Shown: positions 37,884 to 49,615 of the stretch, in pieces
How positions within the stretch are numbered: the stretch's first letter is position 1
Layout of the letters: each line of letters starts with the position of its first letter
From: Rutidosis leptorrhynchoides
Taxonomy: Eukaryota; Streptophyta; Magnoliopsida; Asterales; Asteraceae
NCBI RefSeq assembly: GCF_046630445.1
Contig: NC_092343.1
Span: 141,043,501-141,107,500, forward strand
Direction: 5' to 3'
Length of the DNA stretch: 64,000 nt
Notes under the pieces: model-generated
Database searches by the model: none
Told to the model about the DNA's origin: nothing
The model's input: the letters and a program-made list of their open reading frames with translations, nothing else
Made by a program: the position numbers and the translations under genes

Positions 37884-37894
37884 CCTATTTATAG
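37884..37894 (-). promoter_or_regulatory. TATA box of element G LTR
   Basis: The minus strand reads GCTATAAATAGGG. It is about 26 bp downstream, in transcription direction, of the nearest GC dyad at 37920. It is the likely core promoter of G. Confidence 0.65.
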
Positions 37895-37919
37895 CAAAAG
37901 AAATCTGGCCGACTCCAAA

Positions 37920-38043
37920 TGCGCAGTGCGCAAATAAGTGTGCAGTGCGCACTAACAAACAAAAAACGTTGTTCGAAAATTAATGTCTTCTGATCTGTTT
38001 TGAGGTAGAACCGCGCGGTGCGCACCCCAATGCGCGGTGCGCA
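37920..38043. repeat. Two pairs of GC-rich dyad motifs upstream of the G TATA box
   Basis: Pair 1: TGCGCAGTGCGCA (37920-37932, a perfect odd palindrome) and AGTGCGCACT (37944-37953, perfect). Pair 2: GGTGCGCACC (38017-38026, perfect, overlapping CCGCGCGG) and TGCGCGGTGCGCA (38031-38043, one mismatch). They stand out in an A/T-rich LTR. Confidence 0.85.
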
Positions 38044-38869
38044 TAACTGTTTTCAGTAATTCTTGCGCGTTTTTAAATGTAACAAGTCCTGGTCATGTCC
38101 CAAATCCACAAATAACACATAAACTGCTGTAAACGCGCCATAAACACCACAATTCAATCATTTGACACTTCTCGGCTCTCAAATCATAATCTTCCAAATA
38201 TTCGCGAATAATAACCAAAATCGTATCCGAATGGACTAAAAATGACGGATATTATCATGATAAATATATGAGAAACGCGCAATATCACTCTTACTTGTTT
38301 GCCATGCTATGTTATGCTTGTGTTTTAACATGCTTGTTTAAACCTACTTTCTTTCATACATGCTCTAGCATCTAATCTTATAAATATGATCGTTATGCAT
38401 GATTATTTTCTTGACAATTGATCTCATGTATATTAGCCTTTGCATGCTACTCTCACTTATGTTTCCGAATTGTGCTATGTGCAATATGTATACCATGATA
38501 TGCTATATGGTTCTTCATGATTGTCTAAACCTACTTGCTTCTATACATGCCTAAAATTGGTAGAACCAGTAGATTAATGTTGGTACTTAATGATAATGTT
38601 GCATGAAATACTAAGGCTTCTGATCACTACAAGTTATATCGCAAATTCATGCTATACTATTCATTAACTCTGATATGTGGTGGTTCATACGCACTTTTGA
38701 TCTTACATGCTCACTACAAGTGTTCACTCTACTATCCTTTTTATGTATGACACACAATGATTCTTATGCTTGCTATATATTATTATGTGAGTGCACTAAC
38801 CCTTGATTGAAGGTTTATCCAGCTCTTTGAGTTCATATCATTCCTCACTCGATCTTATGACTATGTATG

Positions 38870-39073
38870 TTTCAAGGGAGAGCGATACTATCTTTTGCTA
38901 TGTACGATTTAAGGGGGAGCATTACTGTAGGGTGCGCTTAGTTTCAGGAGGAGCTAACCTTTTTGCTTCGACAAAAGGGGGAGAAAGTGTATGGTAAGTG
39001 ATGTTAACACTTATGCTGACTTACATAGGTAAACACTTGCTCATATGTTTGTCATCATCAAAAAGGGGGAGAA
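38870..39073 (+). promoter_or_regulatory. Serial polypurine tracts before the S 3' LTR
   Basis: Purine boxes related to AAGGGGGAG occur near 38877 (AAGGGAGAG), 38911 (AAGGGGGAG), 38945 (AGGAGGAG), 38975 (AAAGGGGGAGAA) and finally 39058-39073 (AAAAAGGGGGAGAATG), the last abutting the LTR. The last is the functional tract; the others are upstream copies. Confidence 0.75.
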
Positions 39074-41086
39074 TGTTGGTTAAGATTCCAATTATAATAT
39101 TCAAAGGTTAATCACTTTGTTTTGTTGATGACACACAAGAGCTAAGTACTTAATCATATGTAAGATGACATGAGTTCATAAGCCTACACTATCTCTAGCA
39201 AAAGACCAATATATAAATAATTAACTTGGTAAAAGTGCTATGCGGCTGCACCACGGTCGACCGTGAACCTGACCGTGGATGTCCTGTACCAACGATTTTA
39301 AGTTTTTTCTAAAACTGTGAATCTACGGCTCACCCCACGGCCGATCGCAGTTTTCTCTGTAACCAAATTCATCCACTTTAAGTTGGACCACTTTGAGGCA
39401 TCTATATTTTATAAAACATTTTTATACTTATAATAGTTGCCTTCTTTGATTCCAAAAGAGTTTTGAACCAAAAGATGTTAATTTTTACTAATCACACCTA
39501 ATGACATCTTAATGACATTTTAAACTTGAAATAATATTAAACACACAAGTGTTATATCTTTTTATCCTATTACATAATGTCATTTAAACATACTAATAAC
39601 GGTCATTAAAATTCCAATTAAAGAGGTGTTCTCCTATTACTTTTAATTACCATTTGTATGTATGTAAGTGTAATTAATCCAAGCTAGTCAAGGTTGTAAC
39701 AAGGATCATTAAGTTCCAACTAGATTCAAACTAGTTCAATTAAGATGTAACAAGGTTCTAAAGAACTACATACTTCCATCAAAGAAAAGACAAATGGTTA
39801 AAGTCATGGGTTCTGAAGTTTGGATGGTTTCTAATTGTCATGGAGCAAAATTCAGCATTTACCTCTTTTGGAATCAATGACAAAAGTATCAAGAAAAGAT
39901 GCTTTCCTTATTTGCAAGCAACCAATGAAGCTTGATACTTCCATCCATGTATTGACAAATTATTGAAGAGTTGGGATATGAAGTTTGGAGTATTATGGTT
40001 TGTCACAAGATTAGATGTTGACACATGCATATAAGTCTTACAAGAAGAATTTTGGAAGGTTTCTATTTGTCAAGTAACACATGCATACTTACCTCCTTTG
40101 GATAAACAAGATCATGACAATGGTAAACCAAGAAAAAGGTGCTATCCTTATTTGATGAATGCTTCTAAGACTATTTCAATTATCTTGGAACTTTTGACTA
40201 GATGCTTCAATGGTTTTATGTGCCAACACCTTGCATCTCTATTGCCTATTTAAACAAGGCTTGAAGACACTTGAAGATCGCCACTTTCTAACATACTTTC
40301 AAAGTCATATCAACTAATCTCCCAAGCCTCAAGCACAAATCTATGGAGAGATTATAAGGGAGAAAGAGAGATTCTACTTACACTAAGTAGAATTGTAATG
40401 TAAACTTCATGCTTAACATTTGTATCTTTAAGTTTACATTGTGAGATACTTCCTTGGAGGGGTTAAGGAAGTTAAATGGTTCTTGCGATAGGAAACATCT
40501 ATCTTACTTAATGATTCAACTTCCTTAAAGGGATCTAGGAAGTTGATTAATTTCATTAGAAATTAATGTTTGTCTAATGTAAAGACAAGTTTGATCTAAG
40601 TAAGGTTGGTGTAACCTATTGAAGAACTATAGGTGATTGTAAGCTTAGCTATAAGTTTACTTGTGAGCTATCTTCTTAAAGGGATCTAGAAGGTAGTTGT
40701 GATTTCACTAGGTTAGAGCATTAGGATCTTGTGGTAAGAGCTTTTGGTGATTGTGAATTCTTCAAAGGGACGTAACGGTTCATAAGTAGCGGCTTATCGA
40801 GGAGCTAGTGTTTTATCCGGACACTCCACCGGGTTTGGGGTATCATAGTGAAGAAAACTCTCAATTCGTAGAATTGGGGAGTGGATTAAGGTGGGTTACC
40901 CAAACCACTATAAATCCTTGTGTTTGTGCATTTTACTTTATTTCATATATAGTCTAACAAACACAAGCATACTATTTTGTTAAAACTAGTTCCTTGGACT
41001 TGAAAACAATATCATTGTTGAACACAACATCCACGGTCACATCTACGGTCGACCGTAGGATATCTTAAACCAGAAAAGTTTTAACA
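39074..41086 (+). repeat. Element S 3' LTR
   Basis: About 2.0 kb from TGTTGGTTAAGATTCC to GTTTTAACA. Perfect palindromes CACGGTCGACCGTG (39252-39265) and CTACGGTCGACCGTAG (41043-41058) lie near each end, each with a nearby half-copy (GACCGTGG at 39271, CCACGGTC at 41031). It has degenerate internal repeats of about 120 bp (39815-39930 against 40045-40170). No ORF. Confidence 0.72.
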
Positions 41087-43004
41087 AATCGATCTTTGGA
41101 ACCATATAAATGTTATGATATAAGAGATCAATGAATACATGATAGCCGCAATGTAACATTCATTGAGCACAAAATCCCTTTTGATGTCACCTACGATGGA
41201 CATAAGACCATTGTAAAGGAGACCTTGGTTTACTCTATAGTTGACATGCAATACTATTATGAGAACAACATGGTTGATCAAAATATGTATGATGAAGATA
41301 ATAATCAATATCATGTAGATACGAAGGATACAGAAAATGCGCCATCGGTCCCTCATTTAATGAGAGGTAATGGTCATCATAATACAGAACATGCTCCAGC
41401 CGTCCCTCTGACATCAGGAAGTAATGGACATGATGATGTTAGCTCTGAAATTCCACAAAACAATGACTAACGAGCGATGTTCAACAACAAACTCTGAAAA
41501 AACCAACAATTACGAGACAAAGCACACGTGCAAAAACTGTACCAAAAGCTCCTCCATGACTTTGTTACTGACTTGGCACCTTCCATTGATAATGAGCATC
41601 ACATTCCCACGTCAATTTCCACTGCGGTACATCCTATCTCTAAATATGTATCTTATAATAGATTTCCTAAAAATCATCGTGCTTTTTTAACAACCATTAC
41701 ATCACGAGATGAGCCTAAGACATATAAACATGCAGTTCAACAAAAAGAATGGCGCGAGGCAATGAAGAAAGAATTTTAAGCTCTTGAAGACAATAACACT
41801 TAGGTCGTATCTGAATTGCCGCTAAGAAAAAAGCCATAGATTCTAAATGGGTCTACAAAACCAAGTTCAAACCAAACAGAGACATTCACGACATAAAGCA
41901 CGTTTAGTGGTGAAGGGATATACCCAAATTTAAGGTATTGACTTTAATAAAACTTTTACTACAGTTGCCAAACTTGTCACTGTGAGATGTGAATTAGCAG
42001 TTGCAGCCAAGAAACAGTGGATAGTTCACCAAATGGACGTCAATAATGCGTTCTCACAAGGTGACCTTGACGAGGAGGTTTACATGAGAATACCTCAAGG
42101 TTTTAATAAAACCAACGATAACAAAGTTTGCAAACTACAAAAAGTCGATATACGGTTTGAAGCAAGCTTCAAGGAATTGGTATAAAAGTTTACAAAATTC
42201 TTACCTGCCATAGGTTTTCAACAATCCAACGCCGATCATTTGATGTTTGTGTTTAAACAAAAGACAATTCATATCATTGCATTAATATACATTGATGATA
42301 TATTTTTGATGGGTAACGTTGGAGAAATGATTAAAAAGGTTAATACGCATATACATAAACACTTTAGTATTAAGGATTTGGGCCCACTCAAATATTTTCT
42401 CGAAATAGACGTTGCTCGATCGGCTGGAGATATTTTCATCAGTCAACGAAAAATAGACATATTAGAAGATTTTGATGTGCAAGCTTGTTGACCCAGTAAG
42501 TTCCCGATGGAACAAAATCTTCGTTTAAACATAGATGATCCAAGTGAAGAAGCAGATGCTTCACAATACAGATGTTTAGCTGGTCGTCTTCTCTACCCTA
42601 CAGTTACACGACCCGACATCACATATTCAATTAACCAGTTAAGTCAGTACTTAAGTTGTGCTCGTCAAAGTCATATGGATGCTGCGGTGTGTCTACTACG
42701 TTATTTGAAGACCACAACTGGACAAGGTTTGTTCTTTCCCTCAACGCGAAACATGAACTTAATGGCTTACTGTGATGCTAGTTGGCTAAGTTGTCCGACC
42801 ACAAAAAGATCAAACATTGGCTACTACATAAGTATTGGTAGAGCACCAATATCTTGGAGAACAAAGAAACAAAGCTTAGTGTCTTGTTCATCAGACGAGG
42901 CCGAAATATCGTGCAATGGCGACTATAGTTTGCGAAGTATTGTGGCTTCAATGGTTGTTAAAGAATTTTGGTGCAACTCAAGGTGAAGCAACTTCTTTAA
43001 TGCA
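41087..43004 (+). pseudogene. Decayed copia pol remnant: linker, reverse transcriptase and start of RNase H
   Basis: This is a copia-type pol read in three broken frames. The segment 41528-41779 shows the integrase-RT linker and RT entry (SRDEPKTYKHAVQQKEWREA). Next come a gap with stops (41780-41980), VHQMDVNNAFSQGDLDEEV (41982-42185), and the active-site region LIYIDDIFLMG (42240-42491). The segment 42507-42986 has RYLAGRLLYPTVTRPDITYS-like and YCDASWL motifs and the RNase H part ending EAEIS. At least five stops or shifts are visible. It breaks off in RNase H at 43004, where element C is inserted. Integrase and gag are absent, presumably displaced by S. The segment 41087-41224 is likely the same element but unrecognisable. 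Confidence 0.85.
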
Positions 43005-43470
43005 TGTTAAATTTATATCCTAAATTGCAATCTTATCCTTATTTCTAATTATGCCCTTGTTTTGTAGTTTGGTGTCCTTATTGGAATAAATAAGAGTTTG
43101 GTGCTGTGTTGGTGATATCTAAAGTGATGAGGGGCTAAAGTTTTATTTCTGGATGTGAGCTGGCTTTATGATCGATGACCTGCTAGGGTTTCTACTGTTC
43201 AATATAAAAAGGGACGCTCCTCTCTTGCAAAACCACCACAACCGATCTTCTTCAATCATTTTTTTATCTTGTTATCTTGTTCAATCTGTTGTTGATTAAG
43301 TGTTTCAAGCATAAGTGTTTATCTTGTTGATATTCACTAATTTTGTCTGCTCTTATTATTTACTTCATCTTATTTTATCTTCATTCGGTTATCTGTGTAA
43401 TCTTTGTTTGGATTTGGAGTGTTAATCAATAAAATCCATATCGTGGTGTTTGATTATGTATAATTCTTCA
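43005..43470 (+). repeat. Element C 5' LTR
   Basis: A 466-bp LTR from TGTTAAATTTATATCC to ATAATTCTTCA, immediately followed by the primer site. A TATA-like AATATAAAAAGGG at 43201 is the probable core promoter. Confidence 0.8.
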
Positions 43471-43482
43471 TGGTATCAGAGC
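43471..43482 (+). promoter_or_regulatory. Primer-binding site of element C (initiator tRNA-Met)
   Basis: TGGTATCAGAGC with no spacer after the LTR CA end. Confidence 0.92.
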
Positions 43483-43970
43483 TGATTGGTGATGATCCGT
43501 GATTCCATTCGAGCAAAGTGATTTGTGGTTGAATCGCTTCTTACGATTACTGACTCCCTCCCTGTTCGTTCTATTGGGTTCGTTGGTGGATCTGTGGTAT
43601 TTGTTCTGAAGGTGTATTGAAGAAACCCCAATTCTTCTACAAGATTATGGTTAAGTTTTACTGGTTTGGGCTTGTCTAATCCAAGTCTTCCACTGAATTT
43701 GTTTTGTGTTTCTTCTTTTATTCTCCTATCTTCAAAGGGGAGTCTCGTATTTATTCGTGTTTTTTATATTACCCTAGACTAAATCCTCTGTGCCCAACTC
43801 TTGATCTGGATCCTTGAGATCCATGAATACCTGATCAAGCACATAGTTGATTCTTGACCATTACTGTATGTTTTTTGCTTTCTTGATTGGTTATGCTTGG
43901 TTATGTTCATTTCTTGTAACTGTATTTGTCTGCTTTGTTTCCTGTTCTTGTTGCTTTTTATCTTGTTTAA
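43483..43970 (+). other. Element C leader
   Basis: The untranslated leader of element C, about 490 bp, T-rich. Opposite-strand frames here are shadows. Confidence 0.55.
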
Positions 43971-45229
43971 ATGGTTGGTGATGATACTGATGGTAGTGGA
44001 ACCACTGTCACTCAAGTGAGTAACCTTGATTTTGGCAATCCACTTTACTTGCATAGTAGTGACACTAGTATTACTGCTCTCATTTCCTTGAAATTAAAAG
44101 GGACAGAGAACTATAATGTCTGGAGTAGAGCTATGATGTTAGCTCTGCAAACATAAAACAAAACTGGATTTATTTATGGAACTGTAATTAAAAGTACTAC
44201 TGATGATGTTCTTGCTTTACAATGGGATAGATGTAATTATGTGGTTCTTTCTTGGATTCTTAACTCTATTAGTGAAGAATTGTTCTCTGGTCAAGTTTTC
44301 TCTAAATATGCTAAAACTGTGTGGGATGAGTTAAAAGAAACTTATGACAAGATAGATGGGTCAATTACTTTTAATCTGCATAAAAAGATTAATACAATCT
44401 CTCAAAATGGTGACTCTTTATCTGATTAATATCATAAGTTAAATTCCTTGTGGAAACAGTTTGATGCTCTTGTTAAGTTGCCTTCTTGTGGGTGTGACAA
44501 CACTGAATTTAAAAGTCATAATGATTTAATTAAACTTATGCACTTTTTAATGGGTTTGGATGAGTGTTATCATGCTATTATAAGCAATATTTTGACCAGG
44601 GAGACTCTTCCCTCTGTTCAAAATGCTTTTTCTATTATGTCCAGAGAAGAATCTCAGAGAGATTCTTCTTCTGCTACTTCATCTGGTAGTGCTCTCAAGT
44701 CTCAGGTAATCTGCTTTTATTGTGTCAAAAACTTTTGACAATAAAAAGAAATTTGGTAGAGGTCCTAACACAAACTTGAAGTGCACTAAGTGCAATATGA
44801 CTGGGCATACCATTGACAGGTGTTATGAAATTGTGGCGTATCCTCCTGGTTGGATTAAAAGGAACAACACCAATAAAAATGTTACTAGTAACAATGCTAT
44901 GTCTAATAATCAGGGATCACCTTTCACTTTTGATCAAATTAATAAGCTTATGAGTCTGATCAATGATATATCTGTCACTAGAAGTGCCCAAGCCAATGTT
45001 GCAGGTACCTTTAAAAATATCAATGTTATTTTTAACAACTTTAAAAGTTTTTTTAAGTCTAACATCTCTGCTAATAATCTTAATAAGTGTGTTGATTGGA
45101 TTATTGATTCTGGGCAATTCAACACATGACTGGTAGTCTGTTCAACATGAAAAATGTTTTTGATGTCTCAACCTTAGGTATGACTGTTGGTCATCCTAAT
45201 GATACTCAAGCCTTGATCACCAAATGAAA
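43971..45229 (+). pseudogene. Element C copia gag with zinc knuckle and start of protease, broken
   Basis: The frame opens MVGDDTDGSG, then NPLYLHSSDT and NYNVWSRAMMLALQT, the N-terminal gag domain of many copia elements (Retrotran_gag_3 type). Stops fall at 44156 and near 44427, and a frameshift near 44735. The capsid-like part continues at 44241-44738 (VWDELKETYDKIDG, HFLMGLDECYHAI). After the shift, 44780-44823 gives a complete CCHC knuckle, CTKCNMTGHTIDRC. The protease site begins WIIDSG at about 45095 and is lost by another frameshift. Element D cuts it at 45229. Confidence 0.82.
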
Positions 45230-48200
45230 TGTCCCGTTCATATTGATTATAAACGTTCAATATTAATTGATTTCGTTGCGAGGTTTTGACCTCTATATGA
45301 GACGTTTTTCAAAGACTACATTCATTTTTAAAACAACCATAACCTTTATTTTATCAATAAAGGTTTCAAAAGCATTACGTAGATTATCAAATAATGATAA
45401 TCTAAAATATACTGTTTACACACGACCATTACATAATGGTTTACAATAGAAATATATTACATCGACATATGTTTCTTGAATGCAGTTTTTACACAATATC
45501 ATACAAACATGGACTCCAAATCTTGTCCTTATTTTAGTATGCAACAGTGGAAGCTCTTAATATTCACCTGAGATTAAACATGCTTTAAACGTCAACAAAA
45601 ATATTGGTGAGTTATAGGTTTAACCTATATATATCAAATCGTGACAATAGACCACAAGATTTCATATTTCAATACGCATCCCATACATAGAGATAAAAAT
45701 CATTCATATGGTGATCACCTGGTAACCGATATTAACAAGATGCATATATAAGAATATCCCCATCATTCCGGGACACCCTTTGAATATGATATTAATTTCA
45801 AAGTACTAAAGCATCCGGTACTTTGGATGGGGTTTGTTAGGCCCAATAGATCTATCTTTAGGATTGGCGTCAATTAGGGTGTATGTTCCCTAATTCTTAG
45901 ATTACCAGACTTAATAAAAAGGGGCATATTCGATTTTGATAATTCAACCATAGAATGTAGTTTCACGTACTTGTGTCTATTTTGTAAATCATTTATAAAA
46001 CCTGCATGTATTCTCATCCCAAAAATATTAGATTTTAAAAGTGGGACTATAACTCACTTTCACAAATTTTTACTTCGTCGGGAAGTAAGACTTGGCCACT
46101 GGTCGATTCACGAACCTATAACAAATATGTACATATATATCAAAGTATATTCAAAATATATTTACAACACTTTTAATACATTTTGATGTTTTAAGTTTAT
46201 TAAGTCAGCTGTCCTCGTTAGTAACCTACAACTAGTTGTCCAACGTTAGATGTACAGAAAAAAATTGATATATATTATCTTGAATCAATCCACGACCCAG
46301 TGTATACATGTCTCAAGCTAGATCACAACTCAAAGTATATATATTTTTGGAATCAACCTCAACCCTGTATAGCTAACTCCCACATTACTGCATATCGAGT
46401 GTCTATGGTTGTTCCAAATAATATATACACATGGGTCGATATGATATGTCAAAACATTTGCATACGTGTCTATGGTATCCCAAGATTACATAATATATTA
46501 GAATACATGTATAATACAATATAAGTTAGCTAGAATATGATTAATATAGATTTGTTACCAATTTTCACGTTGCTACAACAAGAAAAATTATCCAATCTTG
46601 TTTTACCCATAACTTCTTCGTTTTAAATCCGTTTTGAGTGAATCAAATTGCTATGGTTTCATATTGAACTCTATTTTATAAATCTAAACAGAAAAGGTAT
46701 AGGTTTATAGTCAGAAATTTAAGTTACATGTCAATTACTAAAGAGGTAGTCATTTTCGTCGAAAAAAAATGACATCTTGATGACCTTTTTGGAAAATATA
46801 CTTTCACTTTGAGTTTAACCATGATTTTTGGATATAGTTTCATGTTCATAAAAAAATCATTTTCCCAGAAGAACAACTTTTAAATCAAAGTTTATCATAG
46901 TTTTTAATTAACTAACCTAAAACAGCCCGCGGTGTTACTACGACGGCTTAAATCCGATTTTACGGTGTTTTTCGTGTTTCCAAGTTTTAAATCATTAAGT
47001 TAGCATATCATATAGATATAGAATATGTGTTTAGTTGATTTTAAAAGTTAAGTTAGAAGGATTAACTTTTGTTTGCGTACAAGTTTAGAATTAACTAAAC
47101 TATGTTCTAGTGATTACATGTTCAAATCTTCGAATAAGATAGTTTTATATGTAAGAATCGAATGATGTTATGAACATAATTACTACCTCAAGTTTAGTAG
47201 GTAAACCTACTGGAAGTGACAAGAAATGATCTAGCTTCAAAGGATCTTGGATGGCTTGAAAGTTCTTGAAGTAGAATCATGACACGAAAACAAGTTCAAG
47301 TAAGATTATCACTCGAATTAAGATAGTTATAGTTATAGGAATTGAATCAAAGTTTGTATATGAGTATTACCTTGGTTTAGAATGATATCTTACTGTAAAC
47401 AACAAGGATTTCTTGAGGTTGGATGATCACTTTACAAGATTGGAAGTGAGCTAGTAAACTTGGAAGTATTCTTGATTTTATGAAACTAGAACTTGTAGAA
47501 TTTATGTAGAACACTTAGAACTTGAAGATGGACCTTGAGAGAGATCAATTAGATGAATAAAATTGAAGAATTAAAGTGTTTGTAGGTGTTTTTGATCGTT
47601 GGTATATGGATTAGATATAAAGGATATGTAATTTTGTTTTCATGTAAATAAGTCATGAATGATTACTCATATTTTTGTAATTTTATGAGATATTTCATGC
47701 TAGTTGCCAAATGATGGTTCCCACATGTGTTAGGTGACTCACATGGGCTACTAAGAGCTGATTATTGGAGTGTATATACCAATAGTACATACATCTAAAA
47801 GCTGTGTATTGTACGAGTACGAATACGGGTGCATACGAGTAGAATTGTTGATGAAACTGAACGAGGATGTAATTGTAAGAATTTTTGTTAAGTGGAAGTA
47901 TTTTGATAAATGTCTTGAAGTCTTTCAAAAGTTTATGAATACATATTAAAACACTACATGTATATACATTTTAACTGAGTCGTTAAGTCATCGTTAGTCG
48001 TTACATGTAAGTGTTGTTTTAAAACCTTTAGGTTAACGATCTTGTTAAATGTTGTTAACCCATTGTTTATTAAATCAAATGAGATATTAAATTATTACAT
48101 TATCATGATATCATGATGTATTAATATATCTTAATATGATATATATACATTAAATGTCGTTACAACTATAATTGTTACATATATGTCTCGTTTCAAAATC

Positions 48201-48500
48201 ATTAAGTTAGTAGTCTTGTTTTTACATATGTAGTTCATTGTTAATATACCTAATGATATGTTTACTTATCATAATATCATGTTAACTATATATATCCATA
48301 TATATATCATCATATAGTTTTTACAAGTTTTAATGTTCGTGAATCACCGGTCAACTTGGGTGGTCAATTGTCTATATGAAACCTATTTGAATTAATCAAG
48401 TCTTAACAAGTTTGATTGCTTAACATGTTGGAAACACTTAATCATGTAAATATCAACTTTATTTAATATATATAAACATGGAAAAGTTCGGGTCACTAAA
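45230..48500 (-). repeat. Element D 3' LTR
   Basis: A 3271-bp LTR. The minus strand begins TTTAGTGACCCGAAC at 48500 and ends GAACGGGACA at 45230. The end-proximal 700 bp (45550-45960) is clearly related to the B LTR end (22390-22650), including AAGTACCGGATGCTTTAGTA and AGATAGATCTAT. Small ORFs inside it (for example 45971-46186, 47695-47928) have no support. Confidence 0.85.
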
Positions 48501-48535
48501 GTACCTACCCGTTAAAAATTTTTCGTCCTGAAATT
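48501..48535 (-). promoter_or_regulatory. Element D polypurine tract
   Basis: The minus strand reads TTTAACGGGTAGGTAC against the LTR start, preceded by CAGGACGAAAAATT. This is the autonomous-element version of the tract seen in A and B. Confidence 0.8.
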
Positions 48536-49243
48536 TTAAGCAGTTGGAGGTGTTGACGTATCTTCTGGAAATAAGTGTGGGTATTTCTTCTTCATCTGAT
48601 CTTCTCGTTCCCAGGTGAACTCGGGTCCTCTATGAGCATTCCATCCAACCTTAACAATTGGTATCCTGTTTTGTTTAAGTCTTTTAACCTCACGATCCAT
48701 TATTTCGACGGGTTCTTCGATGAATTGAAGTTTTTCGTTGATTTGGATTTTGTCTAACGGAATAGTGAGATCTTCTTTAGCAAAAAATTTCTTCAAATTT
48801 GAGACGTGGAAAGTGTTATGTACAGCCGCGAGTTGTTGAGGTAATTCAAGTAGGTAAGCTACTGGTCCGACACGATCAATAATCTTGAATGGTCCAATAT
48901 ACCTTGGATTTAATTTCCCTCGTTTACCAAATCGAACAACACCTTTCCAAGGTGCAACCTTAAGCATGACTATCTCTCCAATTTCAAATTCTCTATCTTT
49001 TCTTTTAATGTCGGCGTAGCTCTTTTGTCGACTTTGGGCGGTTTTCAACCGTTGTTGAATTTGGATGATTATCTCAGTAGTTTCTTGTATTATCTCTGGA
49101 CCCGTAATCTGTCTATCCCCCACTTCACTCCAACAAATCGGAGACCTGCACTTTCTACCATAAAGTGCTTCAAACGGCGCCATCTCAATGCTTGAATGGT
49201 AGTTGTTGTAGTAGGAAAATTCTGCTAACGGTAGATGTCGATC
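48536..49243 (-). pseudogene. Element D integrase C-terminal domain with chromodomain-like tail
   Basis: An open segment from the TAG at 49241-49243 to the true end of pol. It has [15 protein letters not shown] and [14 protein letters not shown] (end of the integrase core), then a basic helix region, the GPY/F module ([18 protein letters not shown]) and FHVSNLKKF. It ends with a chromodomain-like stretch [16 protein letters not shown] and KYPHLFPE. Such tails are thought to steer integration in chromoviruses. The segment is intact, so the only visible fault is the upstream stop replacing a conserved tryptophan. Confidence 0.88.
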
Positions 49244-49615
49244 CTAACTGTTTTCGAAATCAATAACACATGCTCGTAGCATGTCTTCAAGCGTTTGTAT
49301 CATCCTTTCGCTCTGCCCATCAGTATGTGGATGATAGGCAATACTCATGTCTAGACGAGTTCCTAATGCTTGCTGTAATGTCTGCCAGAATCTTGAAATA
49401 AATCTGCCATCCCTATCAGAGATAATAGAGATTGGTATTCCATGTCTGGACATGACTTCCTTCAAATACAGTCGTGCTAACTTCTCCATCTTGTCATCTT
49501 CTCTTATTGGCAGGAAGTGTGCTGACTTGGTAAGACGATCAACTATTACCAAAATAGTATCATAACCACTTGCAGTCCTTGGCAATTTAGTAATGAAATC
49601 CATGGTAATGTTTTC
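49244..49615 (-). pseudogene. Element D integrase catalytic core
   Basis: An open segment between two TAG stops (49613-49615 and 49241-49243). It holds the DDE core: MDFITKLP, then the first Asp in [10 protein letters not shown], the second in [13 protein letters not shown], and the catalytic Glu in [13 protein letters not shown]. Spacing is normal. Both bounding stops lie where relatives have tryptophan (ENITMDF is preceded by Trp, and Trp follows FENS). The fold appears intact but the polyprotein is interrupted. Confidence 0.9.

Larger units (their letters stand above)
33593..38287 (-). mobile_element. Element G: Athila-type Ty3 retrotransposon, 5' half
   Basis: Minus strand. The 5' LTR is 36789-38287, the tRNA-Asp primer site 36765-36782, gag-protease 34118-36621 in several broken frames, and reverse transcriptase starts at about 33800. 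It is cut at 33593 by element A. The rest of pol and the 3' LTR must lie left of the window. The DLGAS-type protease and tRNA-Asp primer are Athila hallmarks. Several stops and a frameshift show it is inactive. Confidence 0.88.
36789..38287 (-). repeat. Element G 5' LTR
   Basis: A 1499-bp LTR, TGATATTGCGCG at its start (38287) to CACACATCA at its end (36789), read on the minus strand. It carries a TATA box (about 37884-37894) preceded by two pairs of GC-rich dyads (37920-37953 and 38011-38043). A 104-codon antisense-like frame inside it (37644-37958) is not a gene. Confidence 0.85.
38288..41086 (+). mobile_element. Element S: 3' end of a Sirevirus-like copia retrotransposon
   Basis: Plus strand. 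The window holds the untranslated 3' region with repeated purine tracts (38288-39073) and the 3' LTR (39074-41086). Element G is inserted at its left edge, so coding parts would lie left of the window. Multiple AAGGGGGAG tracts before the LTR and CG-rich palindromes in the LTR are features I recall for Sireviruses. Confidence 0.65.
43005..45229 (+). mobile_element. Element C: copia-type retrotransposon, 5' part
   Basis: The 5' LTR is 43005-43470, the initiator tRNA-Met primer site 43471-43482, then a leader and a gag pseudogene that reaches the protease active site at about 45110. It inserted into the copia RNase H; the upstream flank ATGCA (43000-43004) is the candidate target copy. It was then cut at 45229 by element D. 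Its remainder would lie right of the window. Confidence 0.82.

Noticed and set aside
37644-37958. 104-codon minus-strand frame in the G LTR
   Set aside because: It lies in U5/promoter sequence, spans the TATA box and dyads, and shows no domain.
41081-41356. 91-codon minus-strand frame spanning the S LTR end
   Set aside because: It crosses the LTR/copia junction, so it is not an ancestral frame.
47695-47928. 77-codon minus-strand frame in the D LTR
   Set aside because: It is inside an LTR with no coding role and has no family resemblance.
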